The notes: a model not told the origin generated them from the letters alone. A DNA stretch of 64,000 nt from Cyprinodon diabolis (GCA_030533445.1 CM060069.1:26708837-26772836), one strand, 5' to 3'; positions 39,883 to 52,400 are shown, counted from the first letter of the stretch. Program-made: numbers and translations.

Positions 39883-42800
39883 CATTTATTTTCTAATTTT
39901 AAGGCTGAAATGATTGATCTGAAACAGTTTTATTAATAAAAATGAACTGTTGGAAGTTGGGCTGGAATTATAAATGCATCAATGATGATGAAATAATTTC
40001 CACAACCCAACATATGAACCTTTTGTTAGCTATAAGACAAAGAATCTAACGCTGTGGTGCTTTTCTGTCCCTGCTCCTGTTCTAGCTGTGATTGGAGCAG
40101 GCATCGGTGGAACAGCGGCAGCGTTTTACCTGAGGGAGGAGTTTGGACCTCTAGTCAAGATCGATGTGTTTGAGTCGGGGACCATTGGAGGGCGGCTGGC
40201 GACGGTAAAGATGGGCGATTATGAGTATGAGACCGGAGGTGCTGTGATCCATCCTCTGAATCTACACATGAAGCAGTTTGTTGATAAATTAGGTAACTTA
40301 AGCAAAATAACACGGGTTATGTGACGGATTATCAGAGTATTATTGCTATTCTAAATTTGATGCCTTTTTGTCGACAGGCATTCCTCAGAGAAAAGGCCTC
40401 CCTTCTAAAATGGCGATCTTTGATGGGAAGGAGCTTGTTTTTGAAGAAAGCGACTGGTTCATTGTTAACATCTTCAAGATGCTCTGGCGGTATGGATTCA
40501 GTTTCATCCGTATGCAGATGTGGGTGGAGAGTATTCTGGACAAATTCATGAGGTGAGGATGAAAACCTTTCAGAATTTACATGCAGTTCTGCATTAGCAG
40601 CTCAGGAGTGTTCTAATGATCCTATAAATCCTGACAGAATCTACCAGTACCAGCAGTACGGCTACTCTTTCTCCAGCGTGGACAAACTCTTGCATGCTAT
40701 GGGAGGTGACAGCTTCCTCACCCTGATGAATCAGACTCTGGAGGAGGCCATGATGGGAGAAGGATTTTCTCAGGTCTTCATCAATGACATTGTTGCACCC
40801 ATAACACGTGTGAACTACTGCCAAAGCGTCCGCATCAATGGCTTTGTGGGTATGTCTTCCAGTATACAGCTCCTATGTGAACAATCAAGTTTAGATTTTT
40901 GTTTCATCATAACCAAAAGCTTTAGTGGATTTTATTGGGATTTAAAATGCTAGATAAGTACAAAGAAGAGCGCTACAGAGAAGTAGTTCGAAACATGTCT
41001 TTCAGATATATTTGGAAAATCAATCAATCGGTGCCACAAAAATAAATACTTTAGTATCCAAAACATGCACACAATGTAAAATTAAGATAAATAAAAAACA
41101 ATCCAATAGATTAAGAAAATAGCCAATACATGCACCATCTTACATACTATCCTTGTTGTCAGTTTATGGTTTGTTTTGAGTGCCATAAATTTTTTTCAGC
41201 TCTAGGATAAAAAATGTGAATCGATTCGTTCTTGGTTTTAACTGATCTGTACCGTATACCTGAAGACATCCATGCAAACAGGATGTCCAGTGTGAGAAGT
41301 GTCTTTTGCAATTATGCTTTGCTTTTATAAGACAACAGTACGGTTGTTGAATAAGTTTTCTACTAAGACTAAGAGGGCAGCTTTTTTTTTTGTTTATTTA
41401 TTTTTGTCCTGTATTCACAACCATTGGTGGAGTTTTTCCCTGAGCCACAGTTCTACTGGTGAACTATACACAGACGCAGTATGCTTTAGTATGCTCCCTA
41501 TAGAGCACTTGTAGAAGGACAAAAGCAGTTTTTCCTTAATTTTATTCTTTCTAAGAACCCTCAGGAAGTAGTCTTCTTTTTTTTGTTGGCCCAAAAGAGT
41601 TCAAGTTCTACATGAGGCCCTGCTCAATGTGGACCCCCAGGAAACTGAAATCAGGTGGTGTAGTTTCTCCACACAGAGCTTGGAACCACTCCAGCTCTAT
41701 TTGTTTTGTGTAGGAGAGCAGACACAGGAGAGGCACACAGGAACCACAGAAAACAGACGAGCAGAGAACGTCACATTTGATGATAAAACCCTGTCCCTTT
41801 CTTCTTTATAAAATAGATTAGTCAGCTTGAACAGGGAGTGCCTCTGACTGTATTTCTTAAGCTTTGATTTAAATCCTCAAATTGATTTTAATCTCTCCTT
41901 GGACCAGGCCATTCTAACAAATAAAAAATGTTTCTAAGGATAAAAAGTGGTTTTTATTCTCCTCCATAGGGTTTCCATTTGGTTGGATCTTTCTTAAAAA
42001 CCTTCTTCCAGGTGCTTGCTCTAAATAAAAAAGGGATTTGTTATGGTTGCCTTCAGCAGCGGCTTTAGACACTCCAGCAATCCCAGATTTCTTAAACGCA
42101 CAAAATAAAACTCTATTGTTGACAGACTTTGTCTCCTGAACTGTAGATTTCTGCACCACCTCCAGGTTTAACCTGATGTTGTTTTAGGAGCGGTGTCGTT
42201 AGCTGGGGCGGATTCAGGCCTGTGGGCCGTGGATGGCGGCAATAAGAGGGTGTGTTCTGGGCTACTCTACCACAGCAAAGGTGACCTAATCCCTGGCAAA
42301 GTGACCTCCATCTCTGTGAAAATGCGACCATCAAAGAGAGGTATCTTCCATATTGCTGCATTTGGTACAAAATCAGGCATTTTTTCTGCTAAATTTAATC
42401 TTTTACACAAGTTCCTTCTGCCGTCTGTTTTCAGGTAACACTGTCAGCTATTATGAAGTGAACTACGTTGGAGAATCTGGCTTAGCACATTCTTTGTATG
42501 ACATCGTTGTCATCGCGACGCCGCTTCATCAGGGAAAGTCGGACATCACGTTTATGGAGTTCTCCCCTCCCATCCCAACTTACTATCCTGGTCTCTACCA
42601 CCGGATGGTGGCCACTTTGGTGCACGGCACCCTGAACGTGTCCTACCTGGGGACAGCTCAGCCGGCCTCGGAGTTCACCGTGTCAGACATCCTCACCACG
42701 GACTCGAAGGGCTGCGCCATCAACAGCCTCAGCTCTCTGGATCCTGTTCATATTCCTGATGGGTACAGTCGACCCCCCGCCAGCTATCCCAATGTCTGGA

Positions 42801-43105
42801 AGGTGTTCTCCACACAATCACTGACCCAGGAGCAGCTGCGACGAATGTTCCTATCCTACGACTCTGTGTCGGAGACCCCGTGGCTCGCTTACCCCTCGTA
42901 CCGTCCTCCGCACCGGAAGACCCCTCCGTTTATCCTGCACGACCGGCTGTACTACCTCAATGCCGTCGAGTGGGCAGCCAGTGCCATGGAGATGAGCGCC
43001 ATCTCGGCCCGGAACGTGGCCCTGCTGGCTCATCACCGCTGGCACAAACAGGTCGGAAAGGTGGACCAGGAGGACCTGCACACCCGACTGAGAGGAGAAC
43101 TCTGA
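37870..43105 (+). CDS. pcyox1: Prenylcysteine oxidase 1
   Basis: FAD-dependent lysosomal thioether oxidase. It cleaves farnesyl- and geranylgeranyl-cysteine to free cysteine, an aldehyde and H2O2. Exons: 37870-37975, 40086-40292, 40378-40552, 40638-40849, 42188-42340, 42435-43105. They sum to 1524 bp or 507 aa (human about 505), in phase throughout. An N-terminal signal peptide ([18 protein letters not shown]) is followed by the dinucleotide-binding motif [16 protein letters not shown] at about residues 36-51. [13 protein letters not shown] and [12 protein letters not shown] follow in the FAD domain. The large last exon carries the substrate region and ends HTRLRGEL. The chosen ATG gives the signal peptide directly; an in-frame upstream ATG at 37786 would add 28 residues with no signal-like character. 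A polyadenylation signal AATAAA is near 43908. Confidence 0.95.
38466..39195. mobile_element. Palindromic ACTTAAGTA element in pcyox1 intron 1
   Basis: The left end TTGTTACTTAAGTAGAAGTATAGATAC is mirrored by the inverted right end (GTATAGATACC..AAGTACAGTAACAAAT). Related to fragments at 8935 and 20336. About 730 bp, no coding capacity. Termini are approximate. Confidence 0.55.
39205..39345. repeat. Teleost interspersed repeat (CCTGTCCAGGGTGTAACCC type)
   Basis: Contains TCCTCCCACAGTCCAAAAAC, TTAATTGGCTTCTCTAAATTC and GACTGGTGACCTGTCCAGGG. The inverted, shorter relative at 61196-61325 has GGACAGGTTCCCAGTCTG and TTATCCCGTCAGGGTCGCAG. Common in fish introns. Confidence 0.6.
39851..39880. repeat. 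(AAT)n microsatellite
   Basis: About ten AAT units in pcyox1 intron 1. Confidence 0.9.
41275..41700 (-). mobile_element. Degenerate LINE reverse-transcriptase C-terminal fragment
   Basis: Minus-strand reading contains relics of a common fish LINE C-terminal block: a FLRVL-like helix, then LLSFYK-SI-SIL, then a V-W-G-like segment, plus a CCTGGGGGTCCACATTGAGC word. Interrupted by stops and frameshifts. In the pcyox1 intron between exons 4 and 5, probably of the L2/Rex1-like class. The subfamily was not resolved. Confidence 0.45.
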
Positions 43106-44097
43106 AATGGAACAAAGAAAAGTAGAAAAATGGAATCCAAATAAGCAGCAAAGCCTTTGTCCTTAATCAGATGAATAACATTTTCCCCAAATTATTTTTC
43201 TTTACACATTTTCTGAATTTCTCTTCATTTCTTAACATGAAAGAATCAGAAAATAGTAATAACACTGTGAACCAAGCTGCACTGATGGGGAGATCCTGTA
43301 TCTTCCCTCTTTCCCAGAGTTTGTCAGTCTGTATTGAACCTGTCTTAAAGCTAATTCTACTCGTCTTTATTTGTTCTTTCTGACTTGAAGCCTGATTTAC
43401 TGATAAGTTTACATGTTTTCTGTTCATTTCCAAGACTGCCTCGTCAGCACAGAGCTGGGATTCCTGCGAGTGTTTACGGCTAACAAATTTTTAGCAGTAT
43501 TTACCTCTTATTTCAAAACGAATTCAAAAAATCTGCTTTAGAAATTTGATGTGCTTTTAATATAATCAGAGTTGGGTTATAAAATATTTGACCATTTGTC
43601 TTCATGTTCAACAAATTTTGTTTTTTTTCTCTTTTAAGATCTCAATTAAAATCCAAAGTGTTTCATGTTGATGATTTCTGATCAGAACACGTGTTTGTAA
43701 ATGATTCTGGACTTTTACTCTGTTTTTTTTTCAGATTTCTGATTTAAACTGCTGTCTAAAATCCCTCCTCTGGCACTTTTTGAAGATTTACTCTACTTTT
43801 TTTAATAGTAAAAGGCACTTTAAATGGGTTTCAAAACCAACCTCGTGTCAAACCACTCTTGAAAACGCCCATACAGTACTGTAGATTTTTAGAAGTCTTT
43901 ACAATCAATAAATTAATGATGCCTTTCCTGCATTGTGTTGTCATCTATCACCACACAATCTGGCTATGCTTTAAAACGTTTTTGGATTCTTCTCTGGTTA
44001 GAAAAATATTGGTAGTTTTTTCATAACTTCATTGAGACTTTTCCGTATACCAGCTTAGAAAACATTATTAAACTAGAGTTCTCCTTATTTTTGAACA

Positions 44098-44240
44098 TTT
44101 TTACCGCATTAGTGGCTCGTTTTATGGACAGTAGGCTGACAGGAAAGGGGGAGACATATGTGGGAAAGGACCACAGGTCGGATTCGAACCTAGGTCGCCC
44201 ACGTCGCAGACTAACCAGTGCACCATCAAAGCGAGCCCCT
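44098..44240 (-). mobile_element. tRNA-derived SINE with intact A and B boxes
   Basis: The minus strand reads GATGGTGCACTGGTTAG (A box) and later GGTTCGAATCC (B box), the exact polymerase III internal promoter. A tail with CTTTCCCACATATGTC and CCTACTGTCC follows. This family differs from the 6140/34217 elements. Confidence 0.75.
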
Positions 44241-44977
44241 TTCAGCCTTTATTTTAAAGGGGACATGCAGAGGAGTTCCCATCTAAAATAAGGAGTGAAG
44301 TTGGAAGATTCCTTTTTGAAAATCATTTCCAAAATATTTTGGTTGCAATAAAAGACATCTTAAGCATTACACTTAAGGGGAGGGAAAAAGGAAATCATCT
44401 GTTTTATTGGAAATAACCCTTTTTTGGACAAAGCACATAAAGCTTTGTTTGTTTATTGAACCTAATTTGTCTAATAACAGGTTTTGTTATCCTTCCCTCA
44501 GAAAGAAGCATCTGATTGTTTTTTGGGGTTTTTTTGTCCAATCATTTATGGTTATGAGGCAGGTTAGTGTCATAAATCCAGAAACACAGCAGCTTTATCA
44601 AGTTTTAAATAGAATAGAAAGTATCATATTGCTTTTGATAAAGCAACATAATCCTGCTAAAAGCATCTCTGATTAGTGGGATAATTGTTGCATTGACTCA
44701 CATTGGGAGCCAAGTGTTCTCTCTGAAGTCACCATTTCCATATGAAAAAGCAGCAAAACATTGTTTTCAGCTCCGATACATGGAGTTCCTTTTTTTTTCT
44801 TTTCCTTTTCATCACACTTCCCAAATAAAGGCCATGTGATGCCTGCAGTCAACAATGGGCGGCTTTGACAAAGGAAATAAGGATACGTCTGTTCATTGAT
44901 GCACCACCAAGCTGTCCCCTCAGGACAATGGTACCAGAGCCGGGCTGTCGAGTCAAAACATGTGATGTGACTGAAGA

Positions 44978-44986
44978 TTTATATAG
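44978..44986 (+). promoter_or_regulatory. TATA box of the small-exon secreted gene
   Basis: TTTATATAGG lies about 70 bp upstream of the ATG at 45048. That places a transcription start near 45010 and gives a short 5' leader. A strong TATA box suits a tissue-restricted, highly expressed gene and is not seen at the housekeeping genes here. Confidence 0.6.
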
Positions 44987-45047
44987 GAGTCGGAAACAAG
45001 ACGGATCAGACACCCCGAGTCCTGCATCAACCAGACCAGCAGCCAAG

Positions 45048-47840
45048 ATGAGATTTTTGGTGTCTCTATTTGTGGTCCTTTCTGTGGCAGCATTTCACTC
45101 TGGTAAGGGACAGAAATATGAGAGTAATACAATATAGTATCAGAGTTAGCTGTGTTTTCTTAATAACTAAATAAATGATTTTTTAAAAGAATGATTAAGT
45201 AAAATCAAAGCTTGTAAACCAACAAAGGTTTGCCTGAATTTCTGTTTTTCATCATTTTACTAACGTTTTTCTATTTTCTAAAAAATAATTTTGCCTGAAT
45301 AGCATGCCTTTTGTTATCAATATCGCCACAATATCTTTTCTTTATTTCCTATCTTTTTACAGTCTATTTTTTATGCTTTTTTTCTTATTCAGAAACTTGG
45401 TTATTTCTGATTTTTAATCCTCCTTTATGAATTTCTTATGACTCGTAGCCCTCTCAGCATCTCTGGAATCTGCAGAGAAAGAGGAGGAAGTTACTAATCA
45501 TGGTGAGTAGATGCTTATTTATAAAAACAGTAATGAAGGACAATGTTACAGACTGACAGAAAGTGACATAACTCTAATTTTTCTCTGCAGATGGGCTGAC
45601 ATGGGCAGATGATCGGCTGCAGGAAATAGGTAAAATACAAGTGTCAACTAACATTAGGAATACACATGCTTTCTGAAAATAAGTATGTGGTTTTGAGAAA
45701 TGAAATTTAAAATTTGAAAGTTTTAATCTGATTTCAGTTTTCTAATATTTTTTTTCCTCCATTAATCTTACTTATATGGGTTTGTTCTTTTAGATGTGAT
45801 GGAGTTTGAAGCTGCTCAAAAAGAAAAAGCAGCTCAAAAGAATGGTAGGTTTAAATCTGACAACAAAATGAAATGACTCAATTTACAGAATTCAATGATT
45901 TTTAACTTTTGCTGTCTAGTCACAGAGGATCAGAATGAAGACAGCAGCTCTCTTGGTAAGGTTAAAACCCAAAAAAATCATGACAACTTTATCAAATAAG
46001 TACAGCTGTTCCCTTGGTAATGCAGTCTTTAACTTCACAGAGGCTGGTGAAGATGGATCTGGTCAGTTTCTAGTACAGCATACAGTGATTCTTATTTCCC
46101 AAACATATATCTTATAACTAAGTTTATTTTTTAAATGTAGAGCAGCATGATGATGATGGTGAAAGCAAAGGTTTGTTGATAGAATGTCACTCTCAATGGT
46201 TTCTTTTATGTCCTTTGCACACATAAAAATGCTCTTTTAAATATTATTGCATTAATCCTACATATACTGACTTTATTTTGTTTTTTATACCATTAATAAC
46301 TTGGTCTTAACCATAATCAACTATTAATTGGCCTCTTGAATGCCAGATTAGTTTTTTTTTTGTTTTTTTTACACAAAACATTTGGTTTTCATTTATTTTA
46401 ATGGATTTGTAAGTTTAACAATAATTTTTCATTTTCTTTCTTTTATGCAGAGTAATTTGTAAAGAAGCTGCTCCTCTAACCACAGATTTAAAAGTAATAC
46501 ATGTCAATAGATGCTTTTCAGTTGTTTTATGGGGATGTCATTATCAATGTTTTCTTCTATACGCGTGGAAGTTTTTCTTCACCTTGAAGAAAACGTTATA
46601 AAATTTAAGAGATTTCATAAATACATGGAAATAAAAAATGGAAATACATTTTTCAACGTTTTTCATCAAAAGACTGGGGCGGGTATCGGGTATACAAAGA
46701 AAATGACCGAAAAATTTAATTAAAACTGAAAAGGTCTTTTTTTTTTTTTTTTTCGTCTGTCACCTTTGAAAATAAAACATTTAAGAAATGTAAGAAGGAT
46801 AACTGCATTTATCAGTCTTACTGTACCACTGTTGTCCAGCAGAGGGAGCAGCATACTCTGATGGCGCAGCTCAAGGTGAGGCATGTTTTTAATTATGCCT
46901 CTAGGTGGCAGCAAAGGACGACTGAAAAAGCAACAGCCGTGTCAAGTCTGAATAAAGTCTCCATTTATCTCCTTTTTTAAATCCAGAGTCAGATTCTAAG
47001 TCCTCCGTGGAGACTGATGGTGAGTGTATTAAAAAATATATATTTCTTAAGAGTTTAAAGATGTATCCTCTAATGGTTATCTTAATGATTTCCTTACAGA
47101 GAGGCGGTGATTTTTCTCATCTTAGAACTATTTAATTGTATTATTAGAATTATCAGAGGTGAAAAAACTTAAAAGATTAAAAAATGTACATCATTTTTTT
47201 CAGAGCACCTAGACACGGGAACAGAGAGCTGTTTGGGTATGTGAAAACACTTAAAAATCTCATGATAACAAGCTATAAATACTGATTTTATTTTCTTTCA
47301 CCCCAGATTTCAGTGAGCAATCAACCCAGAAACAAGGTGAACTTTTCAGCTTTCTACATCAACCTTTAATATCTAATTTTGCATAAGTACCTCTAGCTGC
47401 TAGGAATCCAAACTGTTAAATAAGCTCAGTTCACAACGTGTTTAACATTCTTGAAGGCAGACTCAGAATTACCTGCAGAGGCGAGATGTGGTAAAATGTT
47501 TGCAGCAAACCAGTAAAGTCTAAATTGTGAGTTATGCAATAAACCGGACAGAGAAAAAAAAAAGCTGGTCACAGCCAGTCTGGGCTTGACTTTTTGAAAT
47601 AGTGCGACAAATATTTGGTGGCCGCCTGTGGAATTTAGTCTGCAGTAAAAATAAAATGTTTGACTACTTTATGCTGCTCACGCAGAAAAAACAAAAACAG
47701 GTTTGTTTTAAAATTATGTAGAGAATAGCTACTTTGACATTATAAAGATATTTATGACACGGTTCTTTGTAAGTAAATCTGGGACAAGAATCCAGGACAC
47801 TCAGAGGCATCTGTCCCCAGGTACTGAGCTTGATTTATAG
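45048..47840 (+). CDS. Novel secreted acidic peptide gene of phase-1 mini-exons
   Basis: Not recognised. Exon 1 (45048-45102) encodes a signal peptide, MRFLVSLFVVLSVAAFHS. Then come 45449-45502, 45591-45629, 45794-45844, 45920-45955, 46041-46061 and 46141-46170, each with good AG/GT ends. All begin and end in phase 1, so any can be skipped without a frame change. A last exon at 46451 adds Glu and a stop, giving a 96-aa precursor. The mature part is Glu/Asp/Ser-rich (EKEEEVTN, QNEDSSSLE, EQHDDDGESKE) with one NVT glycosylation sequon and no cysteine. Further phase-1 candidates follow: 46987-47019, 47204-47236, 47307-47336, 47461-47490. Alternative ends lie at 47100-47110 (ERR stop) and 47821-47840 (GTELDL stop). 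SCPP proteins share acidity and small exons but use phase-0 introns, so I did not assign that family. The first seven coding exons are well supported, the later ones less so. Confidence 0.6.
46836..46849 (+). promoter_or_regulatory. Candidate CTCF site
   Basis: CCAGCAGAGGGAGC fits the CTCF core with one mismatch. It lies 62 bp before a second match in the same orientation. The same bases could also be the acceptor of a 33-bp phase-1 exon (46843-46875), so the reading is ambiguous. Confidence 0.4.
46898..46912 (+). promoter_or_regulatory. Candidate CTCF site
   Basis: CCTCTAGGTGGCAGC is a strong CTCF core match (AGGTGGCAG) in the same orientation as the 46836 motif. Motif only. Confidence 0.5.
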
Positions 47841-49493
47841 ATTTATTTGCCTCTGGTTATTTTAGGAACAAGGATGCACTGCAGCTCTAAATGAAAAAAA
47901 TGTTGAAACCAAAATTATTTGATTTAGGTTTTCCGATTGGCCAATAACGGGATAAAATAAAAAAACTGGAGGGAAAAGTGTCTTTGCAGCAAATCCAGAC
48001 TGGTAGGGAATAAACCTCACTGCATTGGTGGGAAATTTGCTGCAGTCATAACTCATCTTGCCCCTCAGGGGTTGTGAGACCTGAAAACCCAGAAGTTGAT
48101 TCATTAACCTGAGGCCATGGAAAAAAAAAACAGCAAAACACTGCATTGTGTTTATAAAGCTGGCGTAAAGGAATTCTGTCTATCCCTGCCTCAGATGCGT
48201 GAATGAGAGATCCCTGCAACACGTGGGTCCCAGCGTTTAGTCACCACCACGCCAGATGCTCCCAGCTTACCATCAATAAAGGGAAAATGATCCTGCATGT
48301 CTGGATAAGCATCCCTCCTCTTGTTTTCCACCATAGATCAAAACAAGCAGGTTTTTCCAACTGCTACATTCAGATGCTTTAGTTTACTAAAGTTCCTGAA
48401 ATAAAGTTTCAACAAGTATTATCTTTTACAATTTTTATTTGTTTTTCTCATCTACAAATGTGGCGCAGAGGATGGTGTGCATTTAATAAAAAATAATCTT
48501 TGGTACCTAAAAAAACAAAACCAAAACAAAGTAAGGCAACTAAAGCATCTACAGGTCTGAATGCATTTAGTCAATTGACCACATGCAACAGTATAAGTTG
48601 CCTGGATTCTGAAAACAGGCCAACACCTAAATCAGTTCCAGTTTTAAAGGTATTTTCTGCCTTATTTAAAACAAGTGTAAACTTAAGGTAACTGAAATGT
48701 CTGAGAAGGTGCAAACATCACAAACACATACTGAAAGTAGCATTTACAAAGCGAGTTAGGAAATACAAGGCTAAAGCAGGCTTGAAGCATTAACCATTCA
48801 AGGATGATTGAGTCAAGTTTAAACAGGAGACTTAAGGTCTTTTTCCAGAGTACAATATTTCTGCTGGTGGACATTCTGTTACATCTTAAGCTGAGGTGGA
48901 CAATTTCAGGCTGCTTTTGCACTTGGCAGAGTTTTTTCCTTCTTTTGTTTAGAGCAAACAATGAATCTATTACAGCATTTTCTGTATTAATCTGCAAGTG
49001 TTCATCCATACACAATTACATTTTGCACTGTAAACTGCTGCACTCTTGAGATCTGGAGAATAAACCATTTTAACCAACGGATTTTTTTGTTTCTTTAGAA
49101 CAAATGCAGTGCCAGGTTTGGGCATTTAAAGCCAGATGCATAATCTAAAAAAAATTAAATATTCTCAGTAGAAAAGAGGTACAGCAACATATGGTGTTCT
49201 TCACCCAAGGTACTGCTTTTGCATCTACATTACTATCAGCATGTGTTATGTCTGAGATTACATATGATATGATCTTTACTGCATTTCAAATACTGTCAAA
49301 AAAGTATTTACATGAAGGAAATATAAAAATAAAATTAAAAAAAGATCAGTTGATGCTGATAAGAATTTACAGAAGATATGAAATGGGCTTCCCCCAATTG
49401 GAGGTCATGGGATCCAAAAGGAACAAACGGCAAAAGCAAAGTTTAATATGAACCACAGGCACATGAGTCCTTTTCAAACACTTCCTTTCAGTG
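47841..49493. other. Convergent 3' region before slc20a1
   Basis: Contains possible plus-strand polyadenylation signals (AATAAA near 48279 and 48399) for the small-exon gene and a minus-strand signal near 48435 for slc20a1. The slc20a1 3' UTR probably fills 48.4-49.5 kb. Frames at 47862-48146 and 48683-49015 show no domain. Confidence 0.45.
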
Positions 49494-52400
49494 TTAATAT
49501 GGAGGATCAGCAGGAAGGATGCCATAGATGAAGATGGCCATGACAGCAGCGCTGATAAGGCCAGAGATGGGCACGGTCACAAACCATGCCATAAATATGT
49601 TTCTGAACAGACGCCAGTCCACCGCCTTCTTTGAACGCAGCCATCCTACTGCAACCACAGACCCCACCTGCAAACAAAGCAGTTGTCGTAATTTGAGTCA
49701 ATCTAAAGACCTTACAGATATATCCATAACCCATGAGCCTTTCCACATTACAACTTCTAACAAGTAGTTTTTGCAATACATTTACAGAGTACCTCTTTAT
49801 AAAGATGGTTTTATATATAAGATTTGTCTGCAAAGTCAAACAAGCAGAGTGTAAAAGACCTTAAAGTAACATTGCATTATAAAAGACAACACTTTTGTGG
49901 TGTTCAATAAAATAACTTCACTATTTAAGGTGAATGGTGTACTTAAGGGACCCATTTTATAGTGGGTATTTCTTCAAGAGCAATATCCATGTTTGCTGCC
50001 ATTATCTTAATCCGACCAGGCCCTTAACCTACATGTTTGCTGTGTTTTCTATATGAATTTTAAACAATTTTTTTCCCCCTCCACTATTTATTCCACTTCA
50101 TATCACTCTGTCCATTTGTAAACAACAAAAACTGTAACAAGCCTTACTTTATTTTGGCCAATTACACAATATCCATTTAGATTTCATGCCCATGATGTGA
50201 TCAAGTCTGAGGAGTATGAATACTTCTGCAGTGCACAGCAGTGTCTGGGGTCCATAATAGGACCCAGAGCCAGACTGTTTACTCAGACTCTGTCCTAATA
50301 AACAGCCTTCCCATTTCTCAGTCAAATTCACAGACCACAATGTTTGACTGGCCTACCTTGCAATGGGTGGTGGAGACAGGCAGACCAATGTTAGAAGCAA
50401 CCACGACAGTCAGGGCGGAGGCCAGTTCAATGCTGAAACCACTGCAGGGGGAAAAGGAAAAAACATCTTACACATGGATGCCTGACTAACCTGCTACATT
50501 ACTAATGTAGCAGTAATGTCTGGAGTGGATGCGGTGAGATTTTTGTCGTACCTTGAAGGGGTAATGGGGGTGAGATCTTTTCCCATAGTCTGGATCACCC
50601 TGCGACCCCACACCCACAACCCGATACAGATGCCCACACCGCCGTAAAGCAGAAGCCAAATGGGTGTAGCTGCGTTAGAGGTCACGCTGCTAGTTTGGTA
50701 AACCAAATACAAAGCTACCAAAGGGCCAATGGCATTGCTGCAGAGTAAAGAGTGAGGTTATTCACACAGTGGGCAAAGAGCTAGGACAAGTTACAATGTC
50801 ACTAGCTACTTGGCAGACAAACAGGTTTTATCTTATCTCTCTGATGACAAGTGACAACATGACCAGCGATATGCGGAGTCCTTACCTCACATCATTTCCA
50901 CCATGGGCGAATGATCCAAAGCAAGCAGTGAGAATTTGGAGGAACTGAAACAGAGTAGAAACTTCAGGCTTGTCTTCTTCATGCCGGTCTTCAACAGAGC
51001 TTCGGCTGCTGTCTGCATCCTCGTTTCCTATTTCTAGTGTCACGTCACTTTCAACAAGCTCTTCGGGGGTCATGTTCTCCGCTACAGCATTGCAGTAGCT
51101 GGTGTAGCTGTCCATACGCACGCGCTTCTTTTCCTGTCCGCTTGACACTGGCCCCTTTTCTCCATCTTCACCTCCACGGATATCTGTCTCTTTGTGCCTG
51201 AAATCACTGTGCAAGCCGATGATGGCCATAGTGTATGAGGTGTAGCTGTTATTCCTCCGCATGGGTCGATCACCCGGTTCTCCCATGCAGTCGCCAACCT
51301 TGGCCAGGTGGAGTTTGTGCAGCAGGTCTTTATAGAGGCCAGAATCTTTGTGGACCGTATGGTACTGGCAGTAACCGTTACTGGGACTCTGTGCTGGCCT
51401 GTTGAACTGACTTTGGTTATTCAAGTGAACCTGACTGGGAGCATTTGTAGAGCCATTGCTTTGTAGGTTGTTGAGCTGGACTTGGTCATTTGTTGGATTC
51501 GGTTGTGCTGCAGGCAGAAATGCATAGCTTATTATACAGTTGGAAGTACTTTATACATTACGAATCTGCTAAATTATGTCTATAGAATCCATTATTCAGT
51601 AGCTGTTCAAGAAACAATAAAACTGTTACAGAAATCCAGTCTGAAATTTAACCACTAATTTTGTCTTTTTTAACTTACCATTTGTATGGCAGTCCTCCGT
51701 GTCGTCCGAATCGCCAATGTTAAAAGCAACCTTGCGTTCCTTATTCAGTTCTGCCTCTTCAGGCTCCCCAATATCAAACGCCACCCTCCGTTCCTCTGGG
51801 TCAGGCTGGGATTCAGAGGAGTTCTGACTGACAACCGGCGCAGCAGGAGAAGACGTCTCCTTGGTAGTCTGTTTCAATATAGGACAGTGAGCCTCTTTGA
51901 GCTCCTTCTTTTCCATCAGGGGGCTCTCAGAAGGACTGGAAGACTTGATATCGCCTGGCAGGAAAAAAAACAAGGCAAGATCGTATATGTAAACCATCCA
52001 GCAGAGATAACCAAAGAGTAAATATTTGTGTTCTTCATAATCTGAAATTTTGTAAGATTTGTGTAATTAGAGAATCAAAAGACCATTGTCCTGTAAAAGT
52101 AATGCTACCCATGTTTAAAACTGATCCTCTGTTTTAACAGGATCAGATAGATGGATTAGCAGTACCATGTGTACATTACTGCAAAGAGGTTACATAATCT
52201 GAGAACAGCAAACAACCTGTTCTCAGATTGCCAAGGAAAACAAATTTCATACATTTCCTGTAAATTACAAAAATACCAGGAAGTAAAGCTTGATATCACC
52301 TCCCATCGTTTTTCTTTAAACCAGCAAAGGAGGCTATGTGAGCACCTCAAGTCAACCCAGGCTTATTTTAGTCCTGGAGCTAAATACCTATTAAAGGATC

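Larger units (their letters stand above)
43106..45047. other. pcyox1 3' UTR and upstream region of the small-exon gene
   Basis: Follows the pcyox1 stop and includes its probable AATAAA signal near 43908. It then contains a SINE at 44098-44240 and, at the right end, a TATA-box promoter. Nothing else coding was recognised. Confidence 0.5.

Noticed and set aside
42851..43151. Antisense and out-of-frame open frames over pcyox1 exon 6
   Set aside because: GC-rich shadows of the real coding strand.
46843..46875. An additional phase-1 mini-exon (EGAAYSDGAAQ)
   Set aside because: Its phase fits, but the acceptor overlaps a CTCF-like motif and the peptide is not acidic like its neighbours. Left out of the core model.
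45048..47840. Assignment of the mini-exon gene to the SCPP family
   Set aside because: Acidity and small exons fit, but SCPP introns are phase 0 and here every junction is phase 1. There are also no clear Ser-x-Glu phosphorylation clusters.
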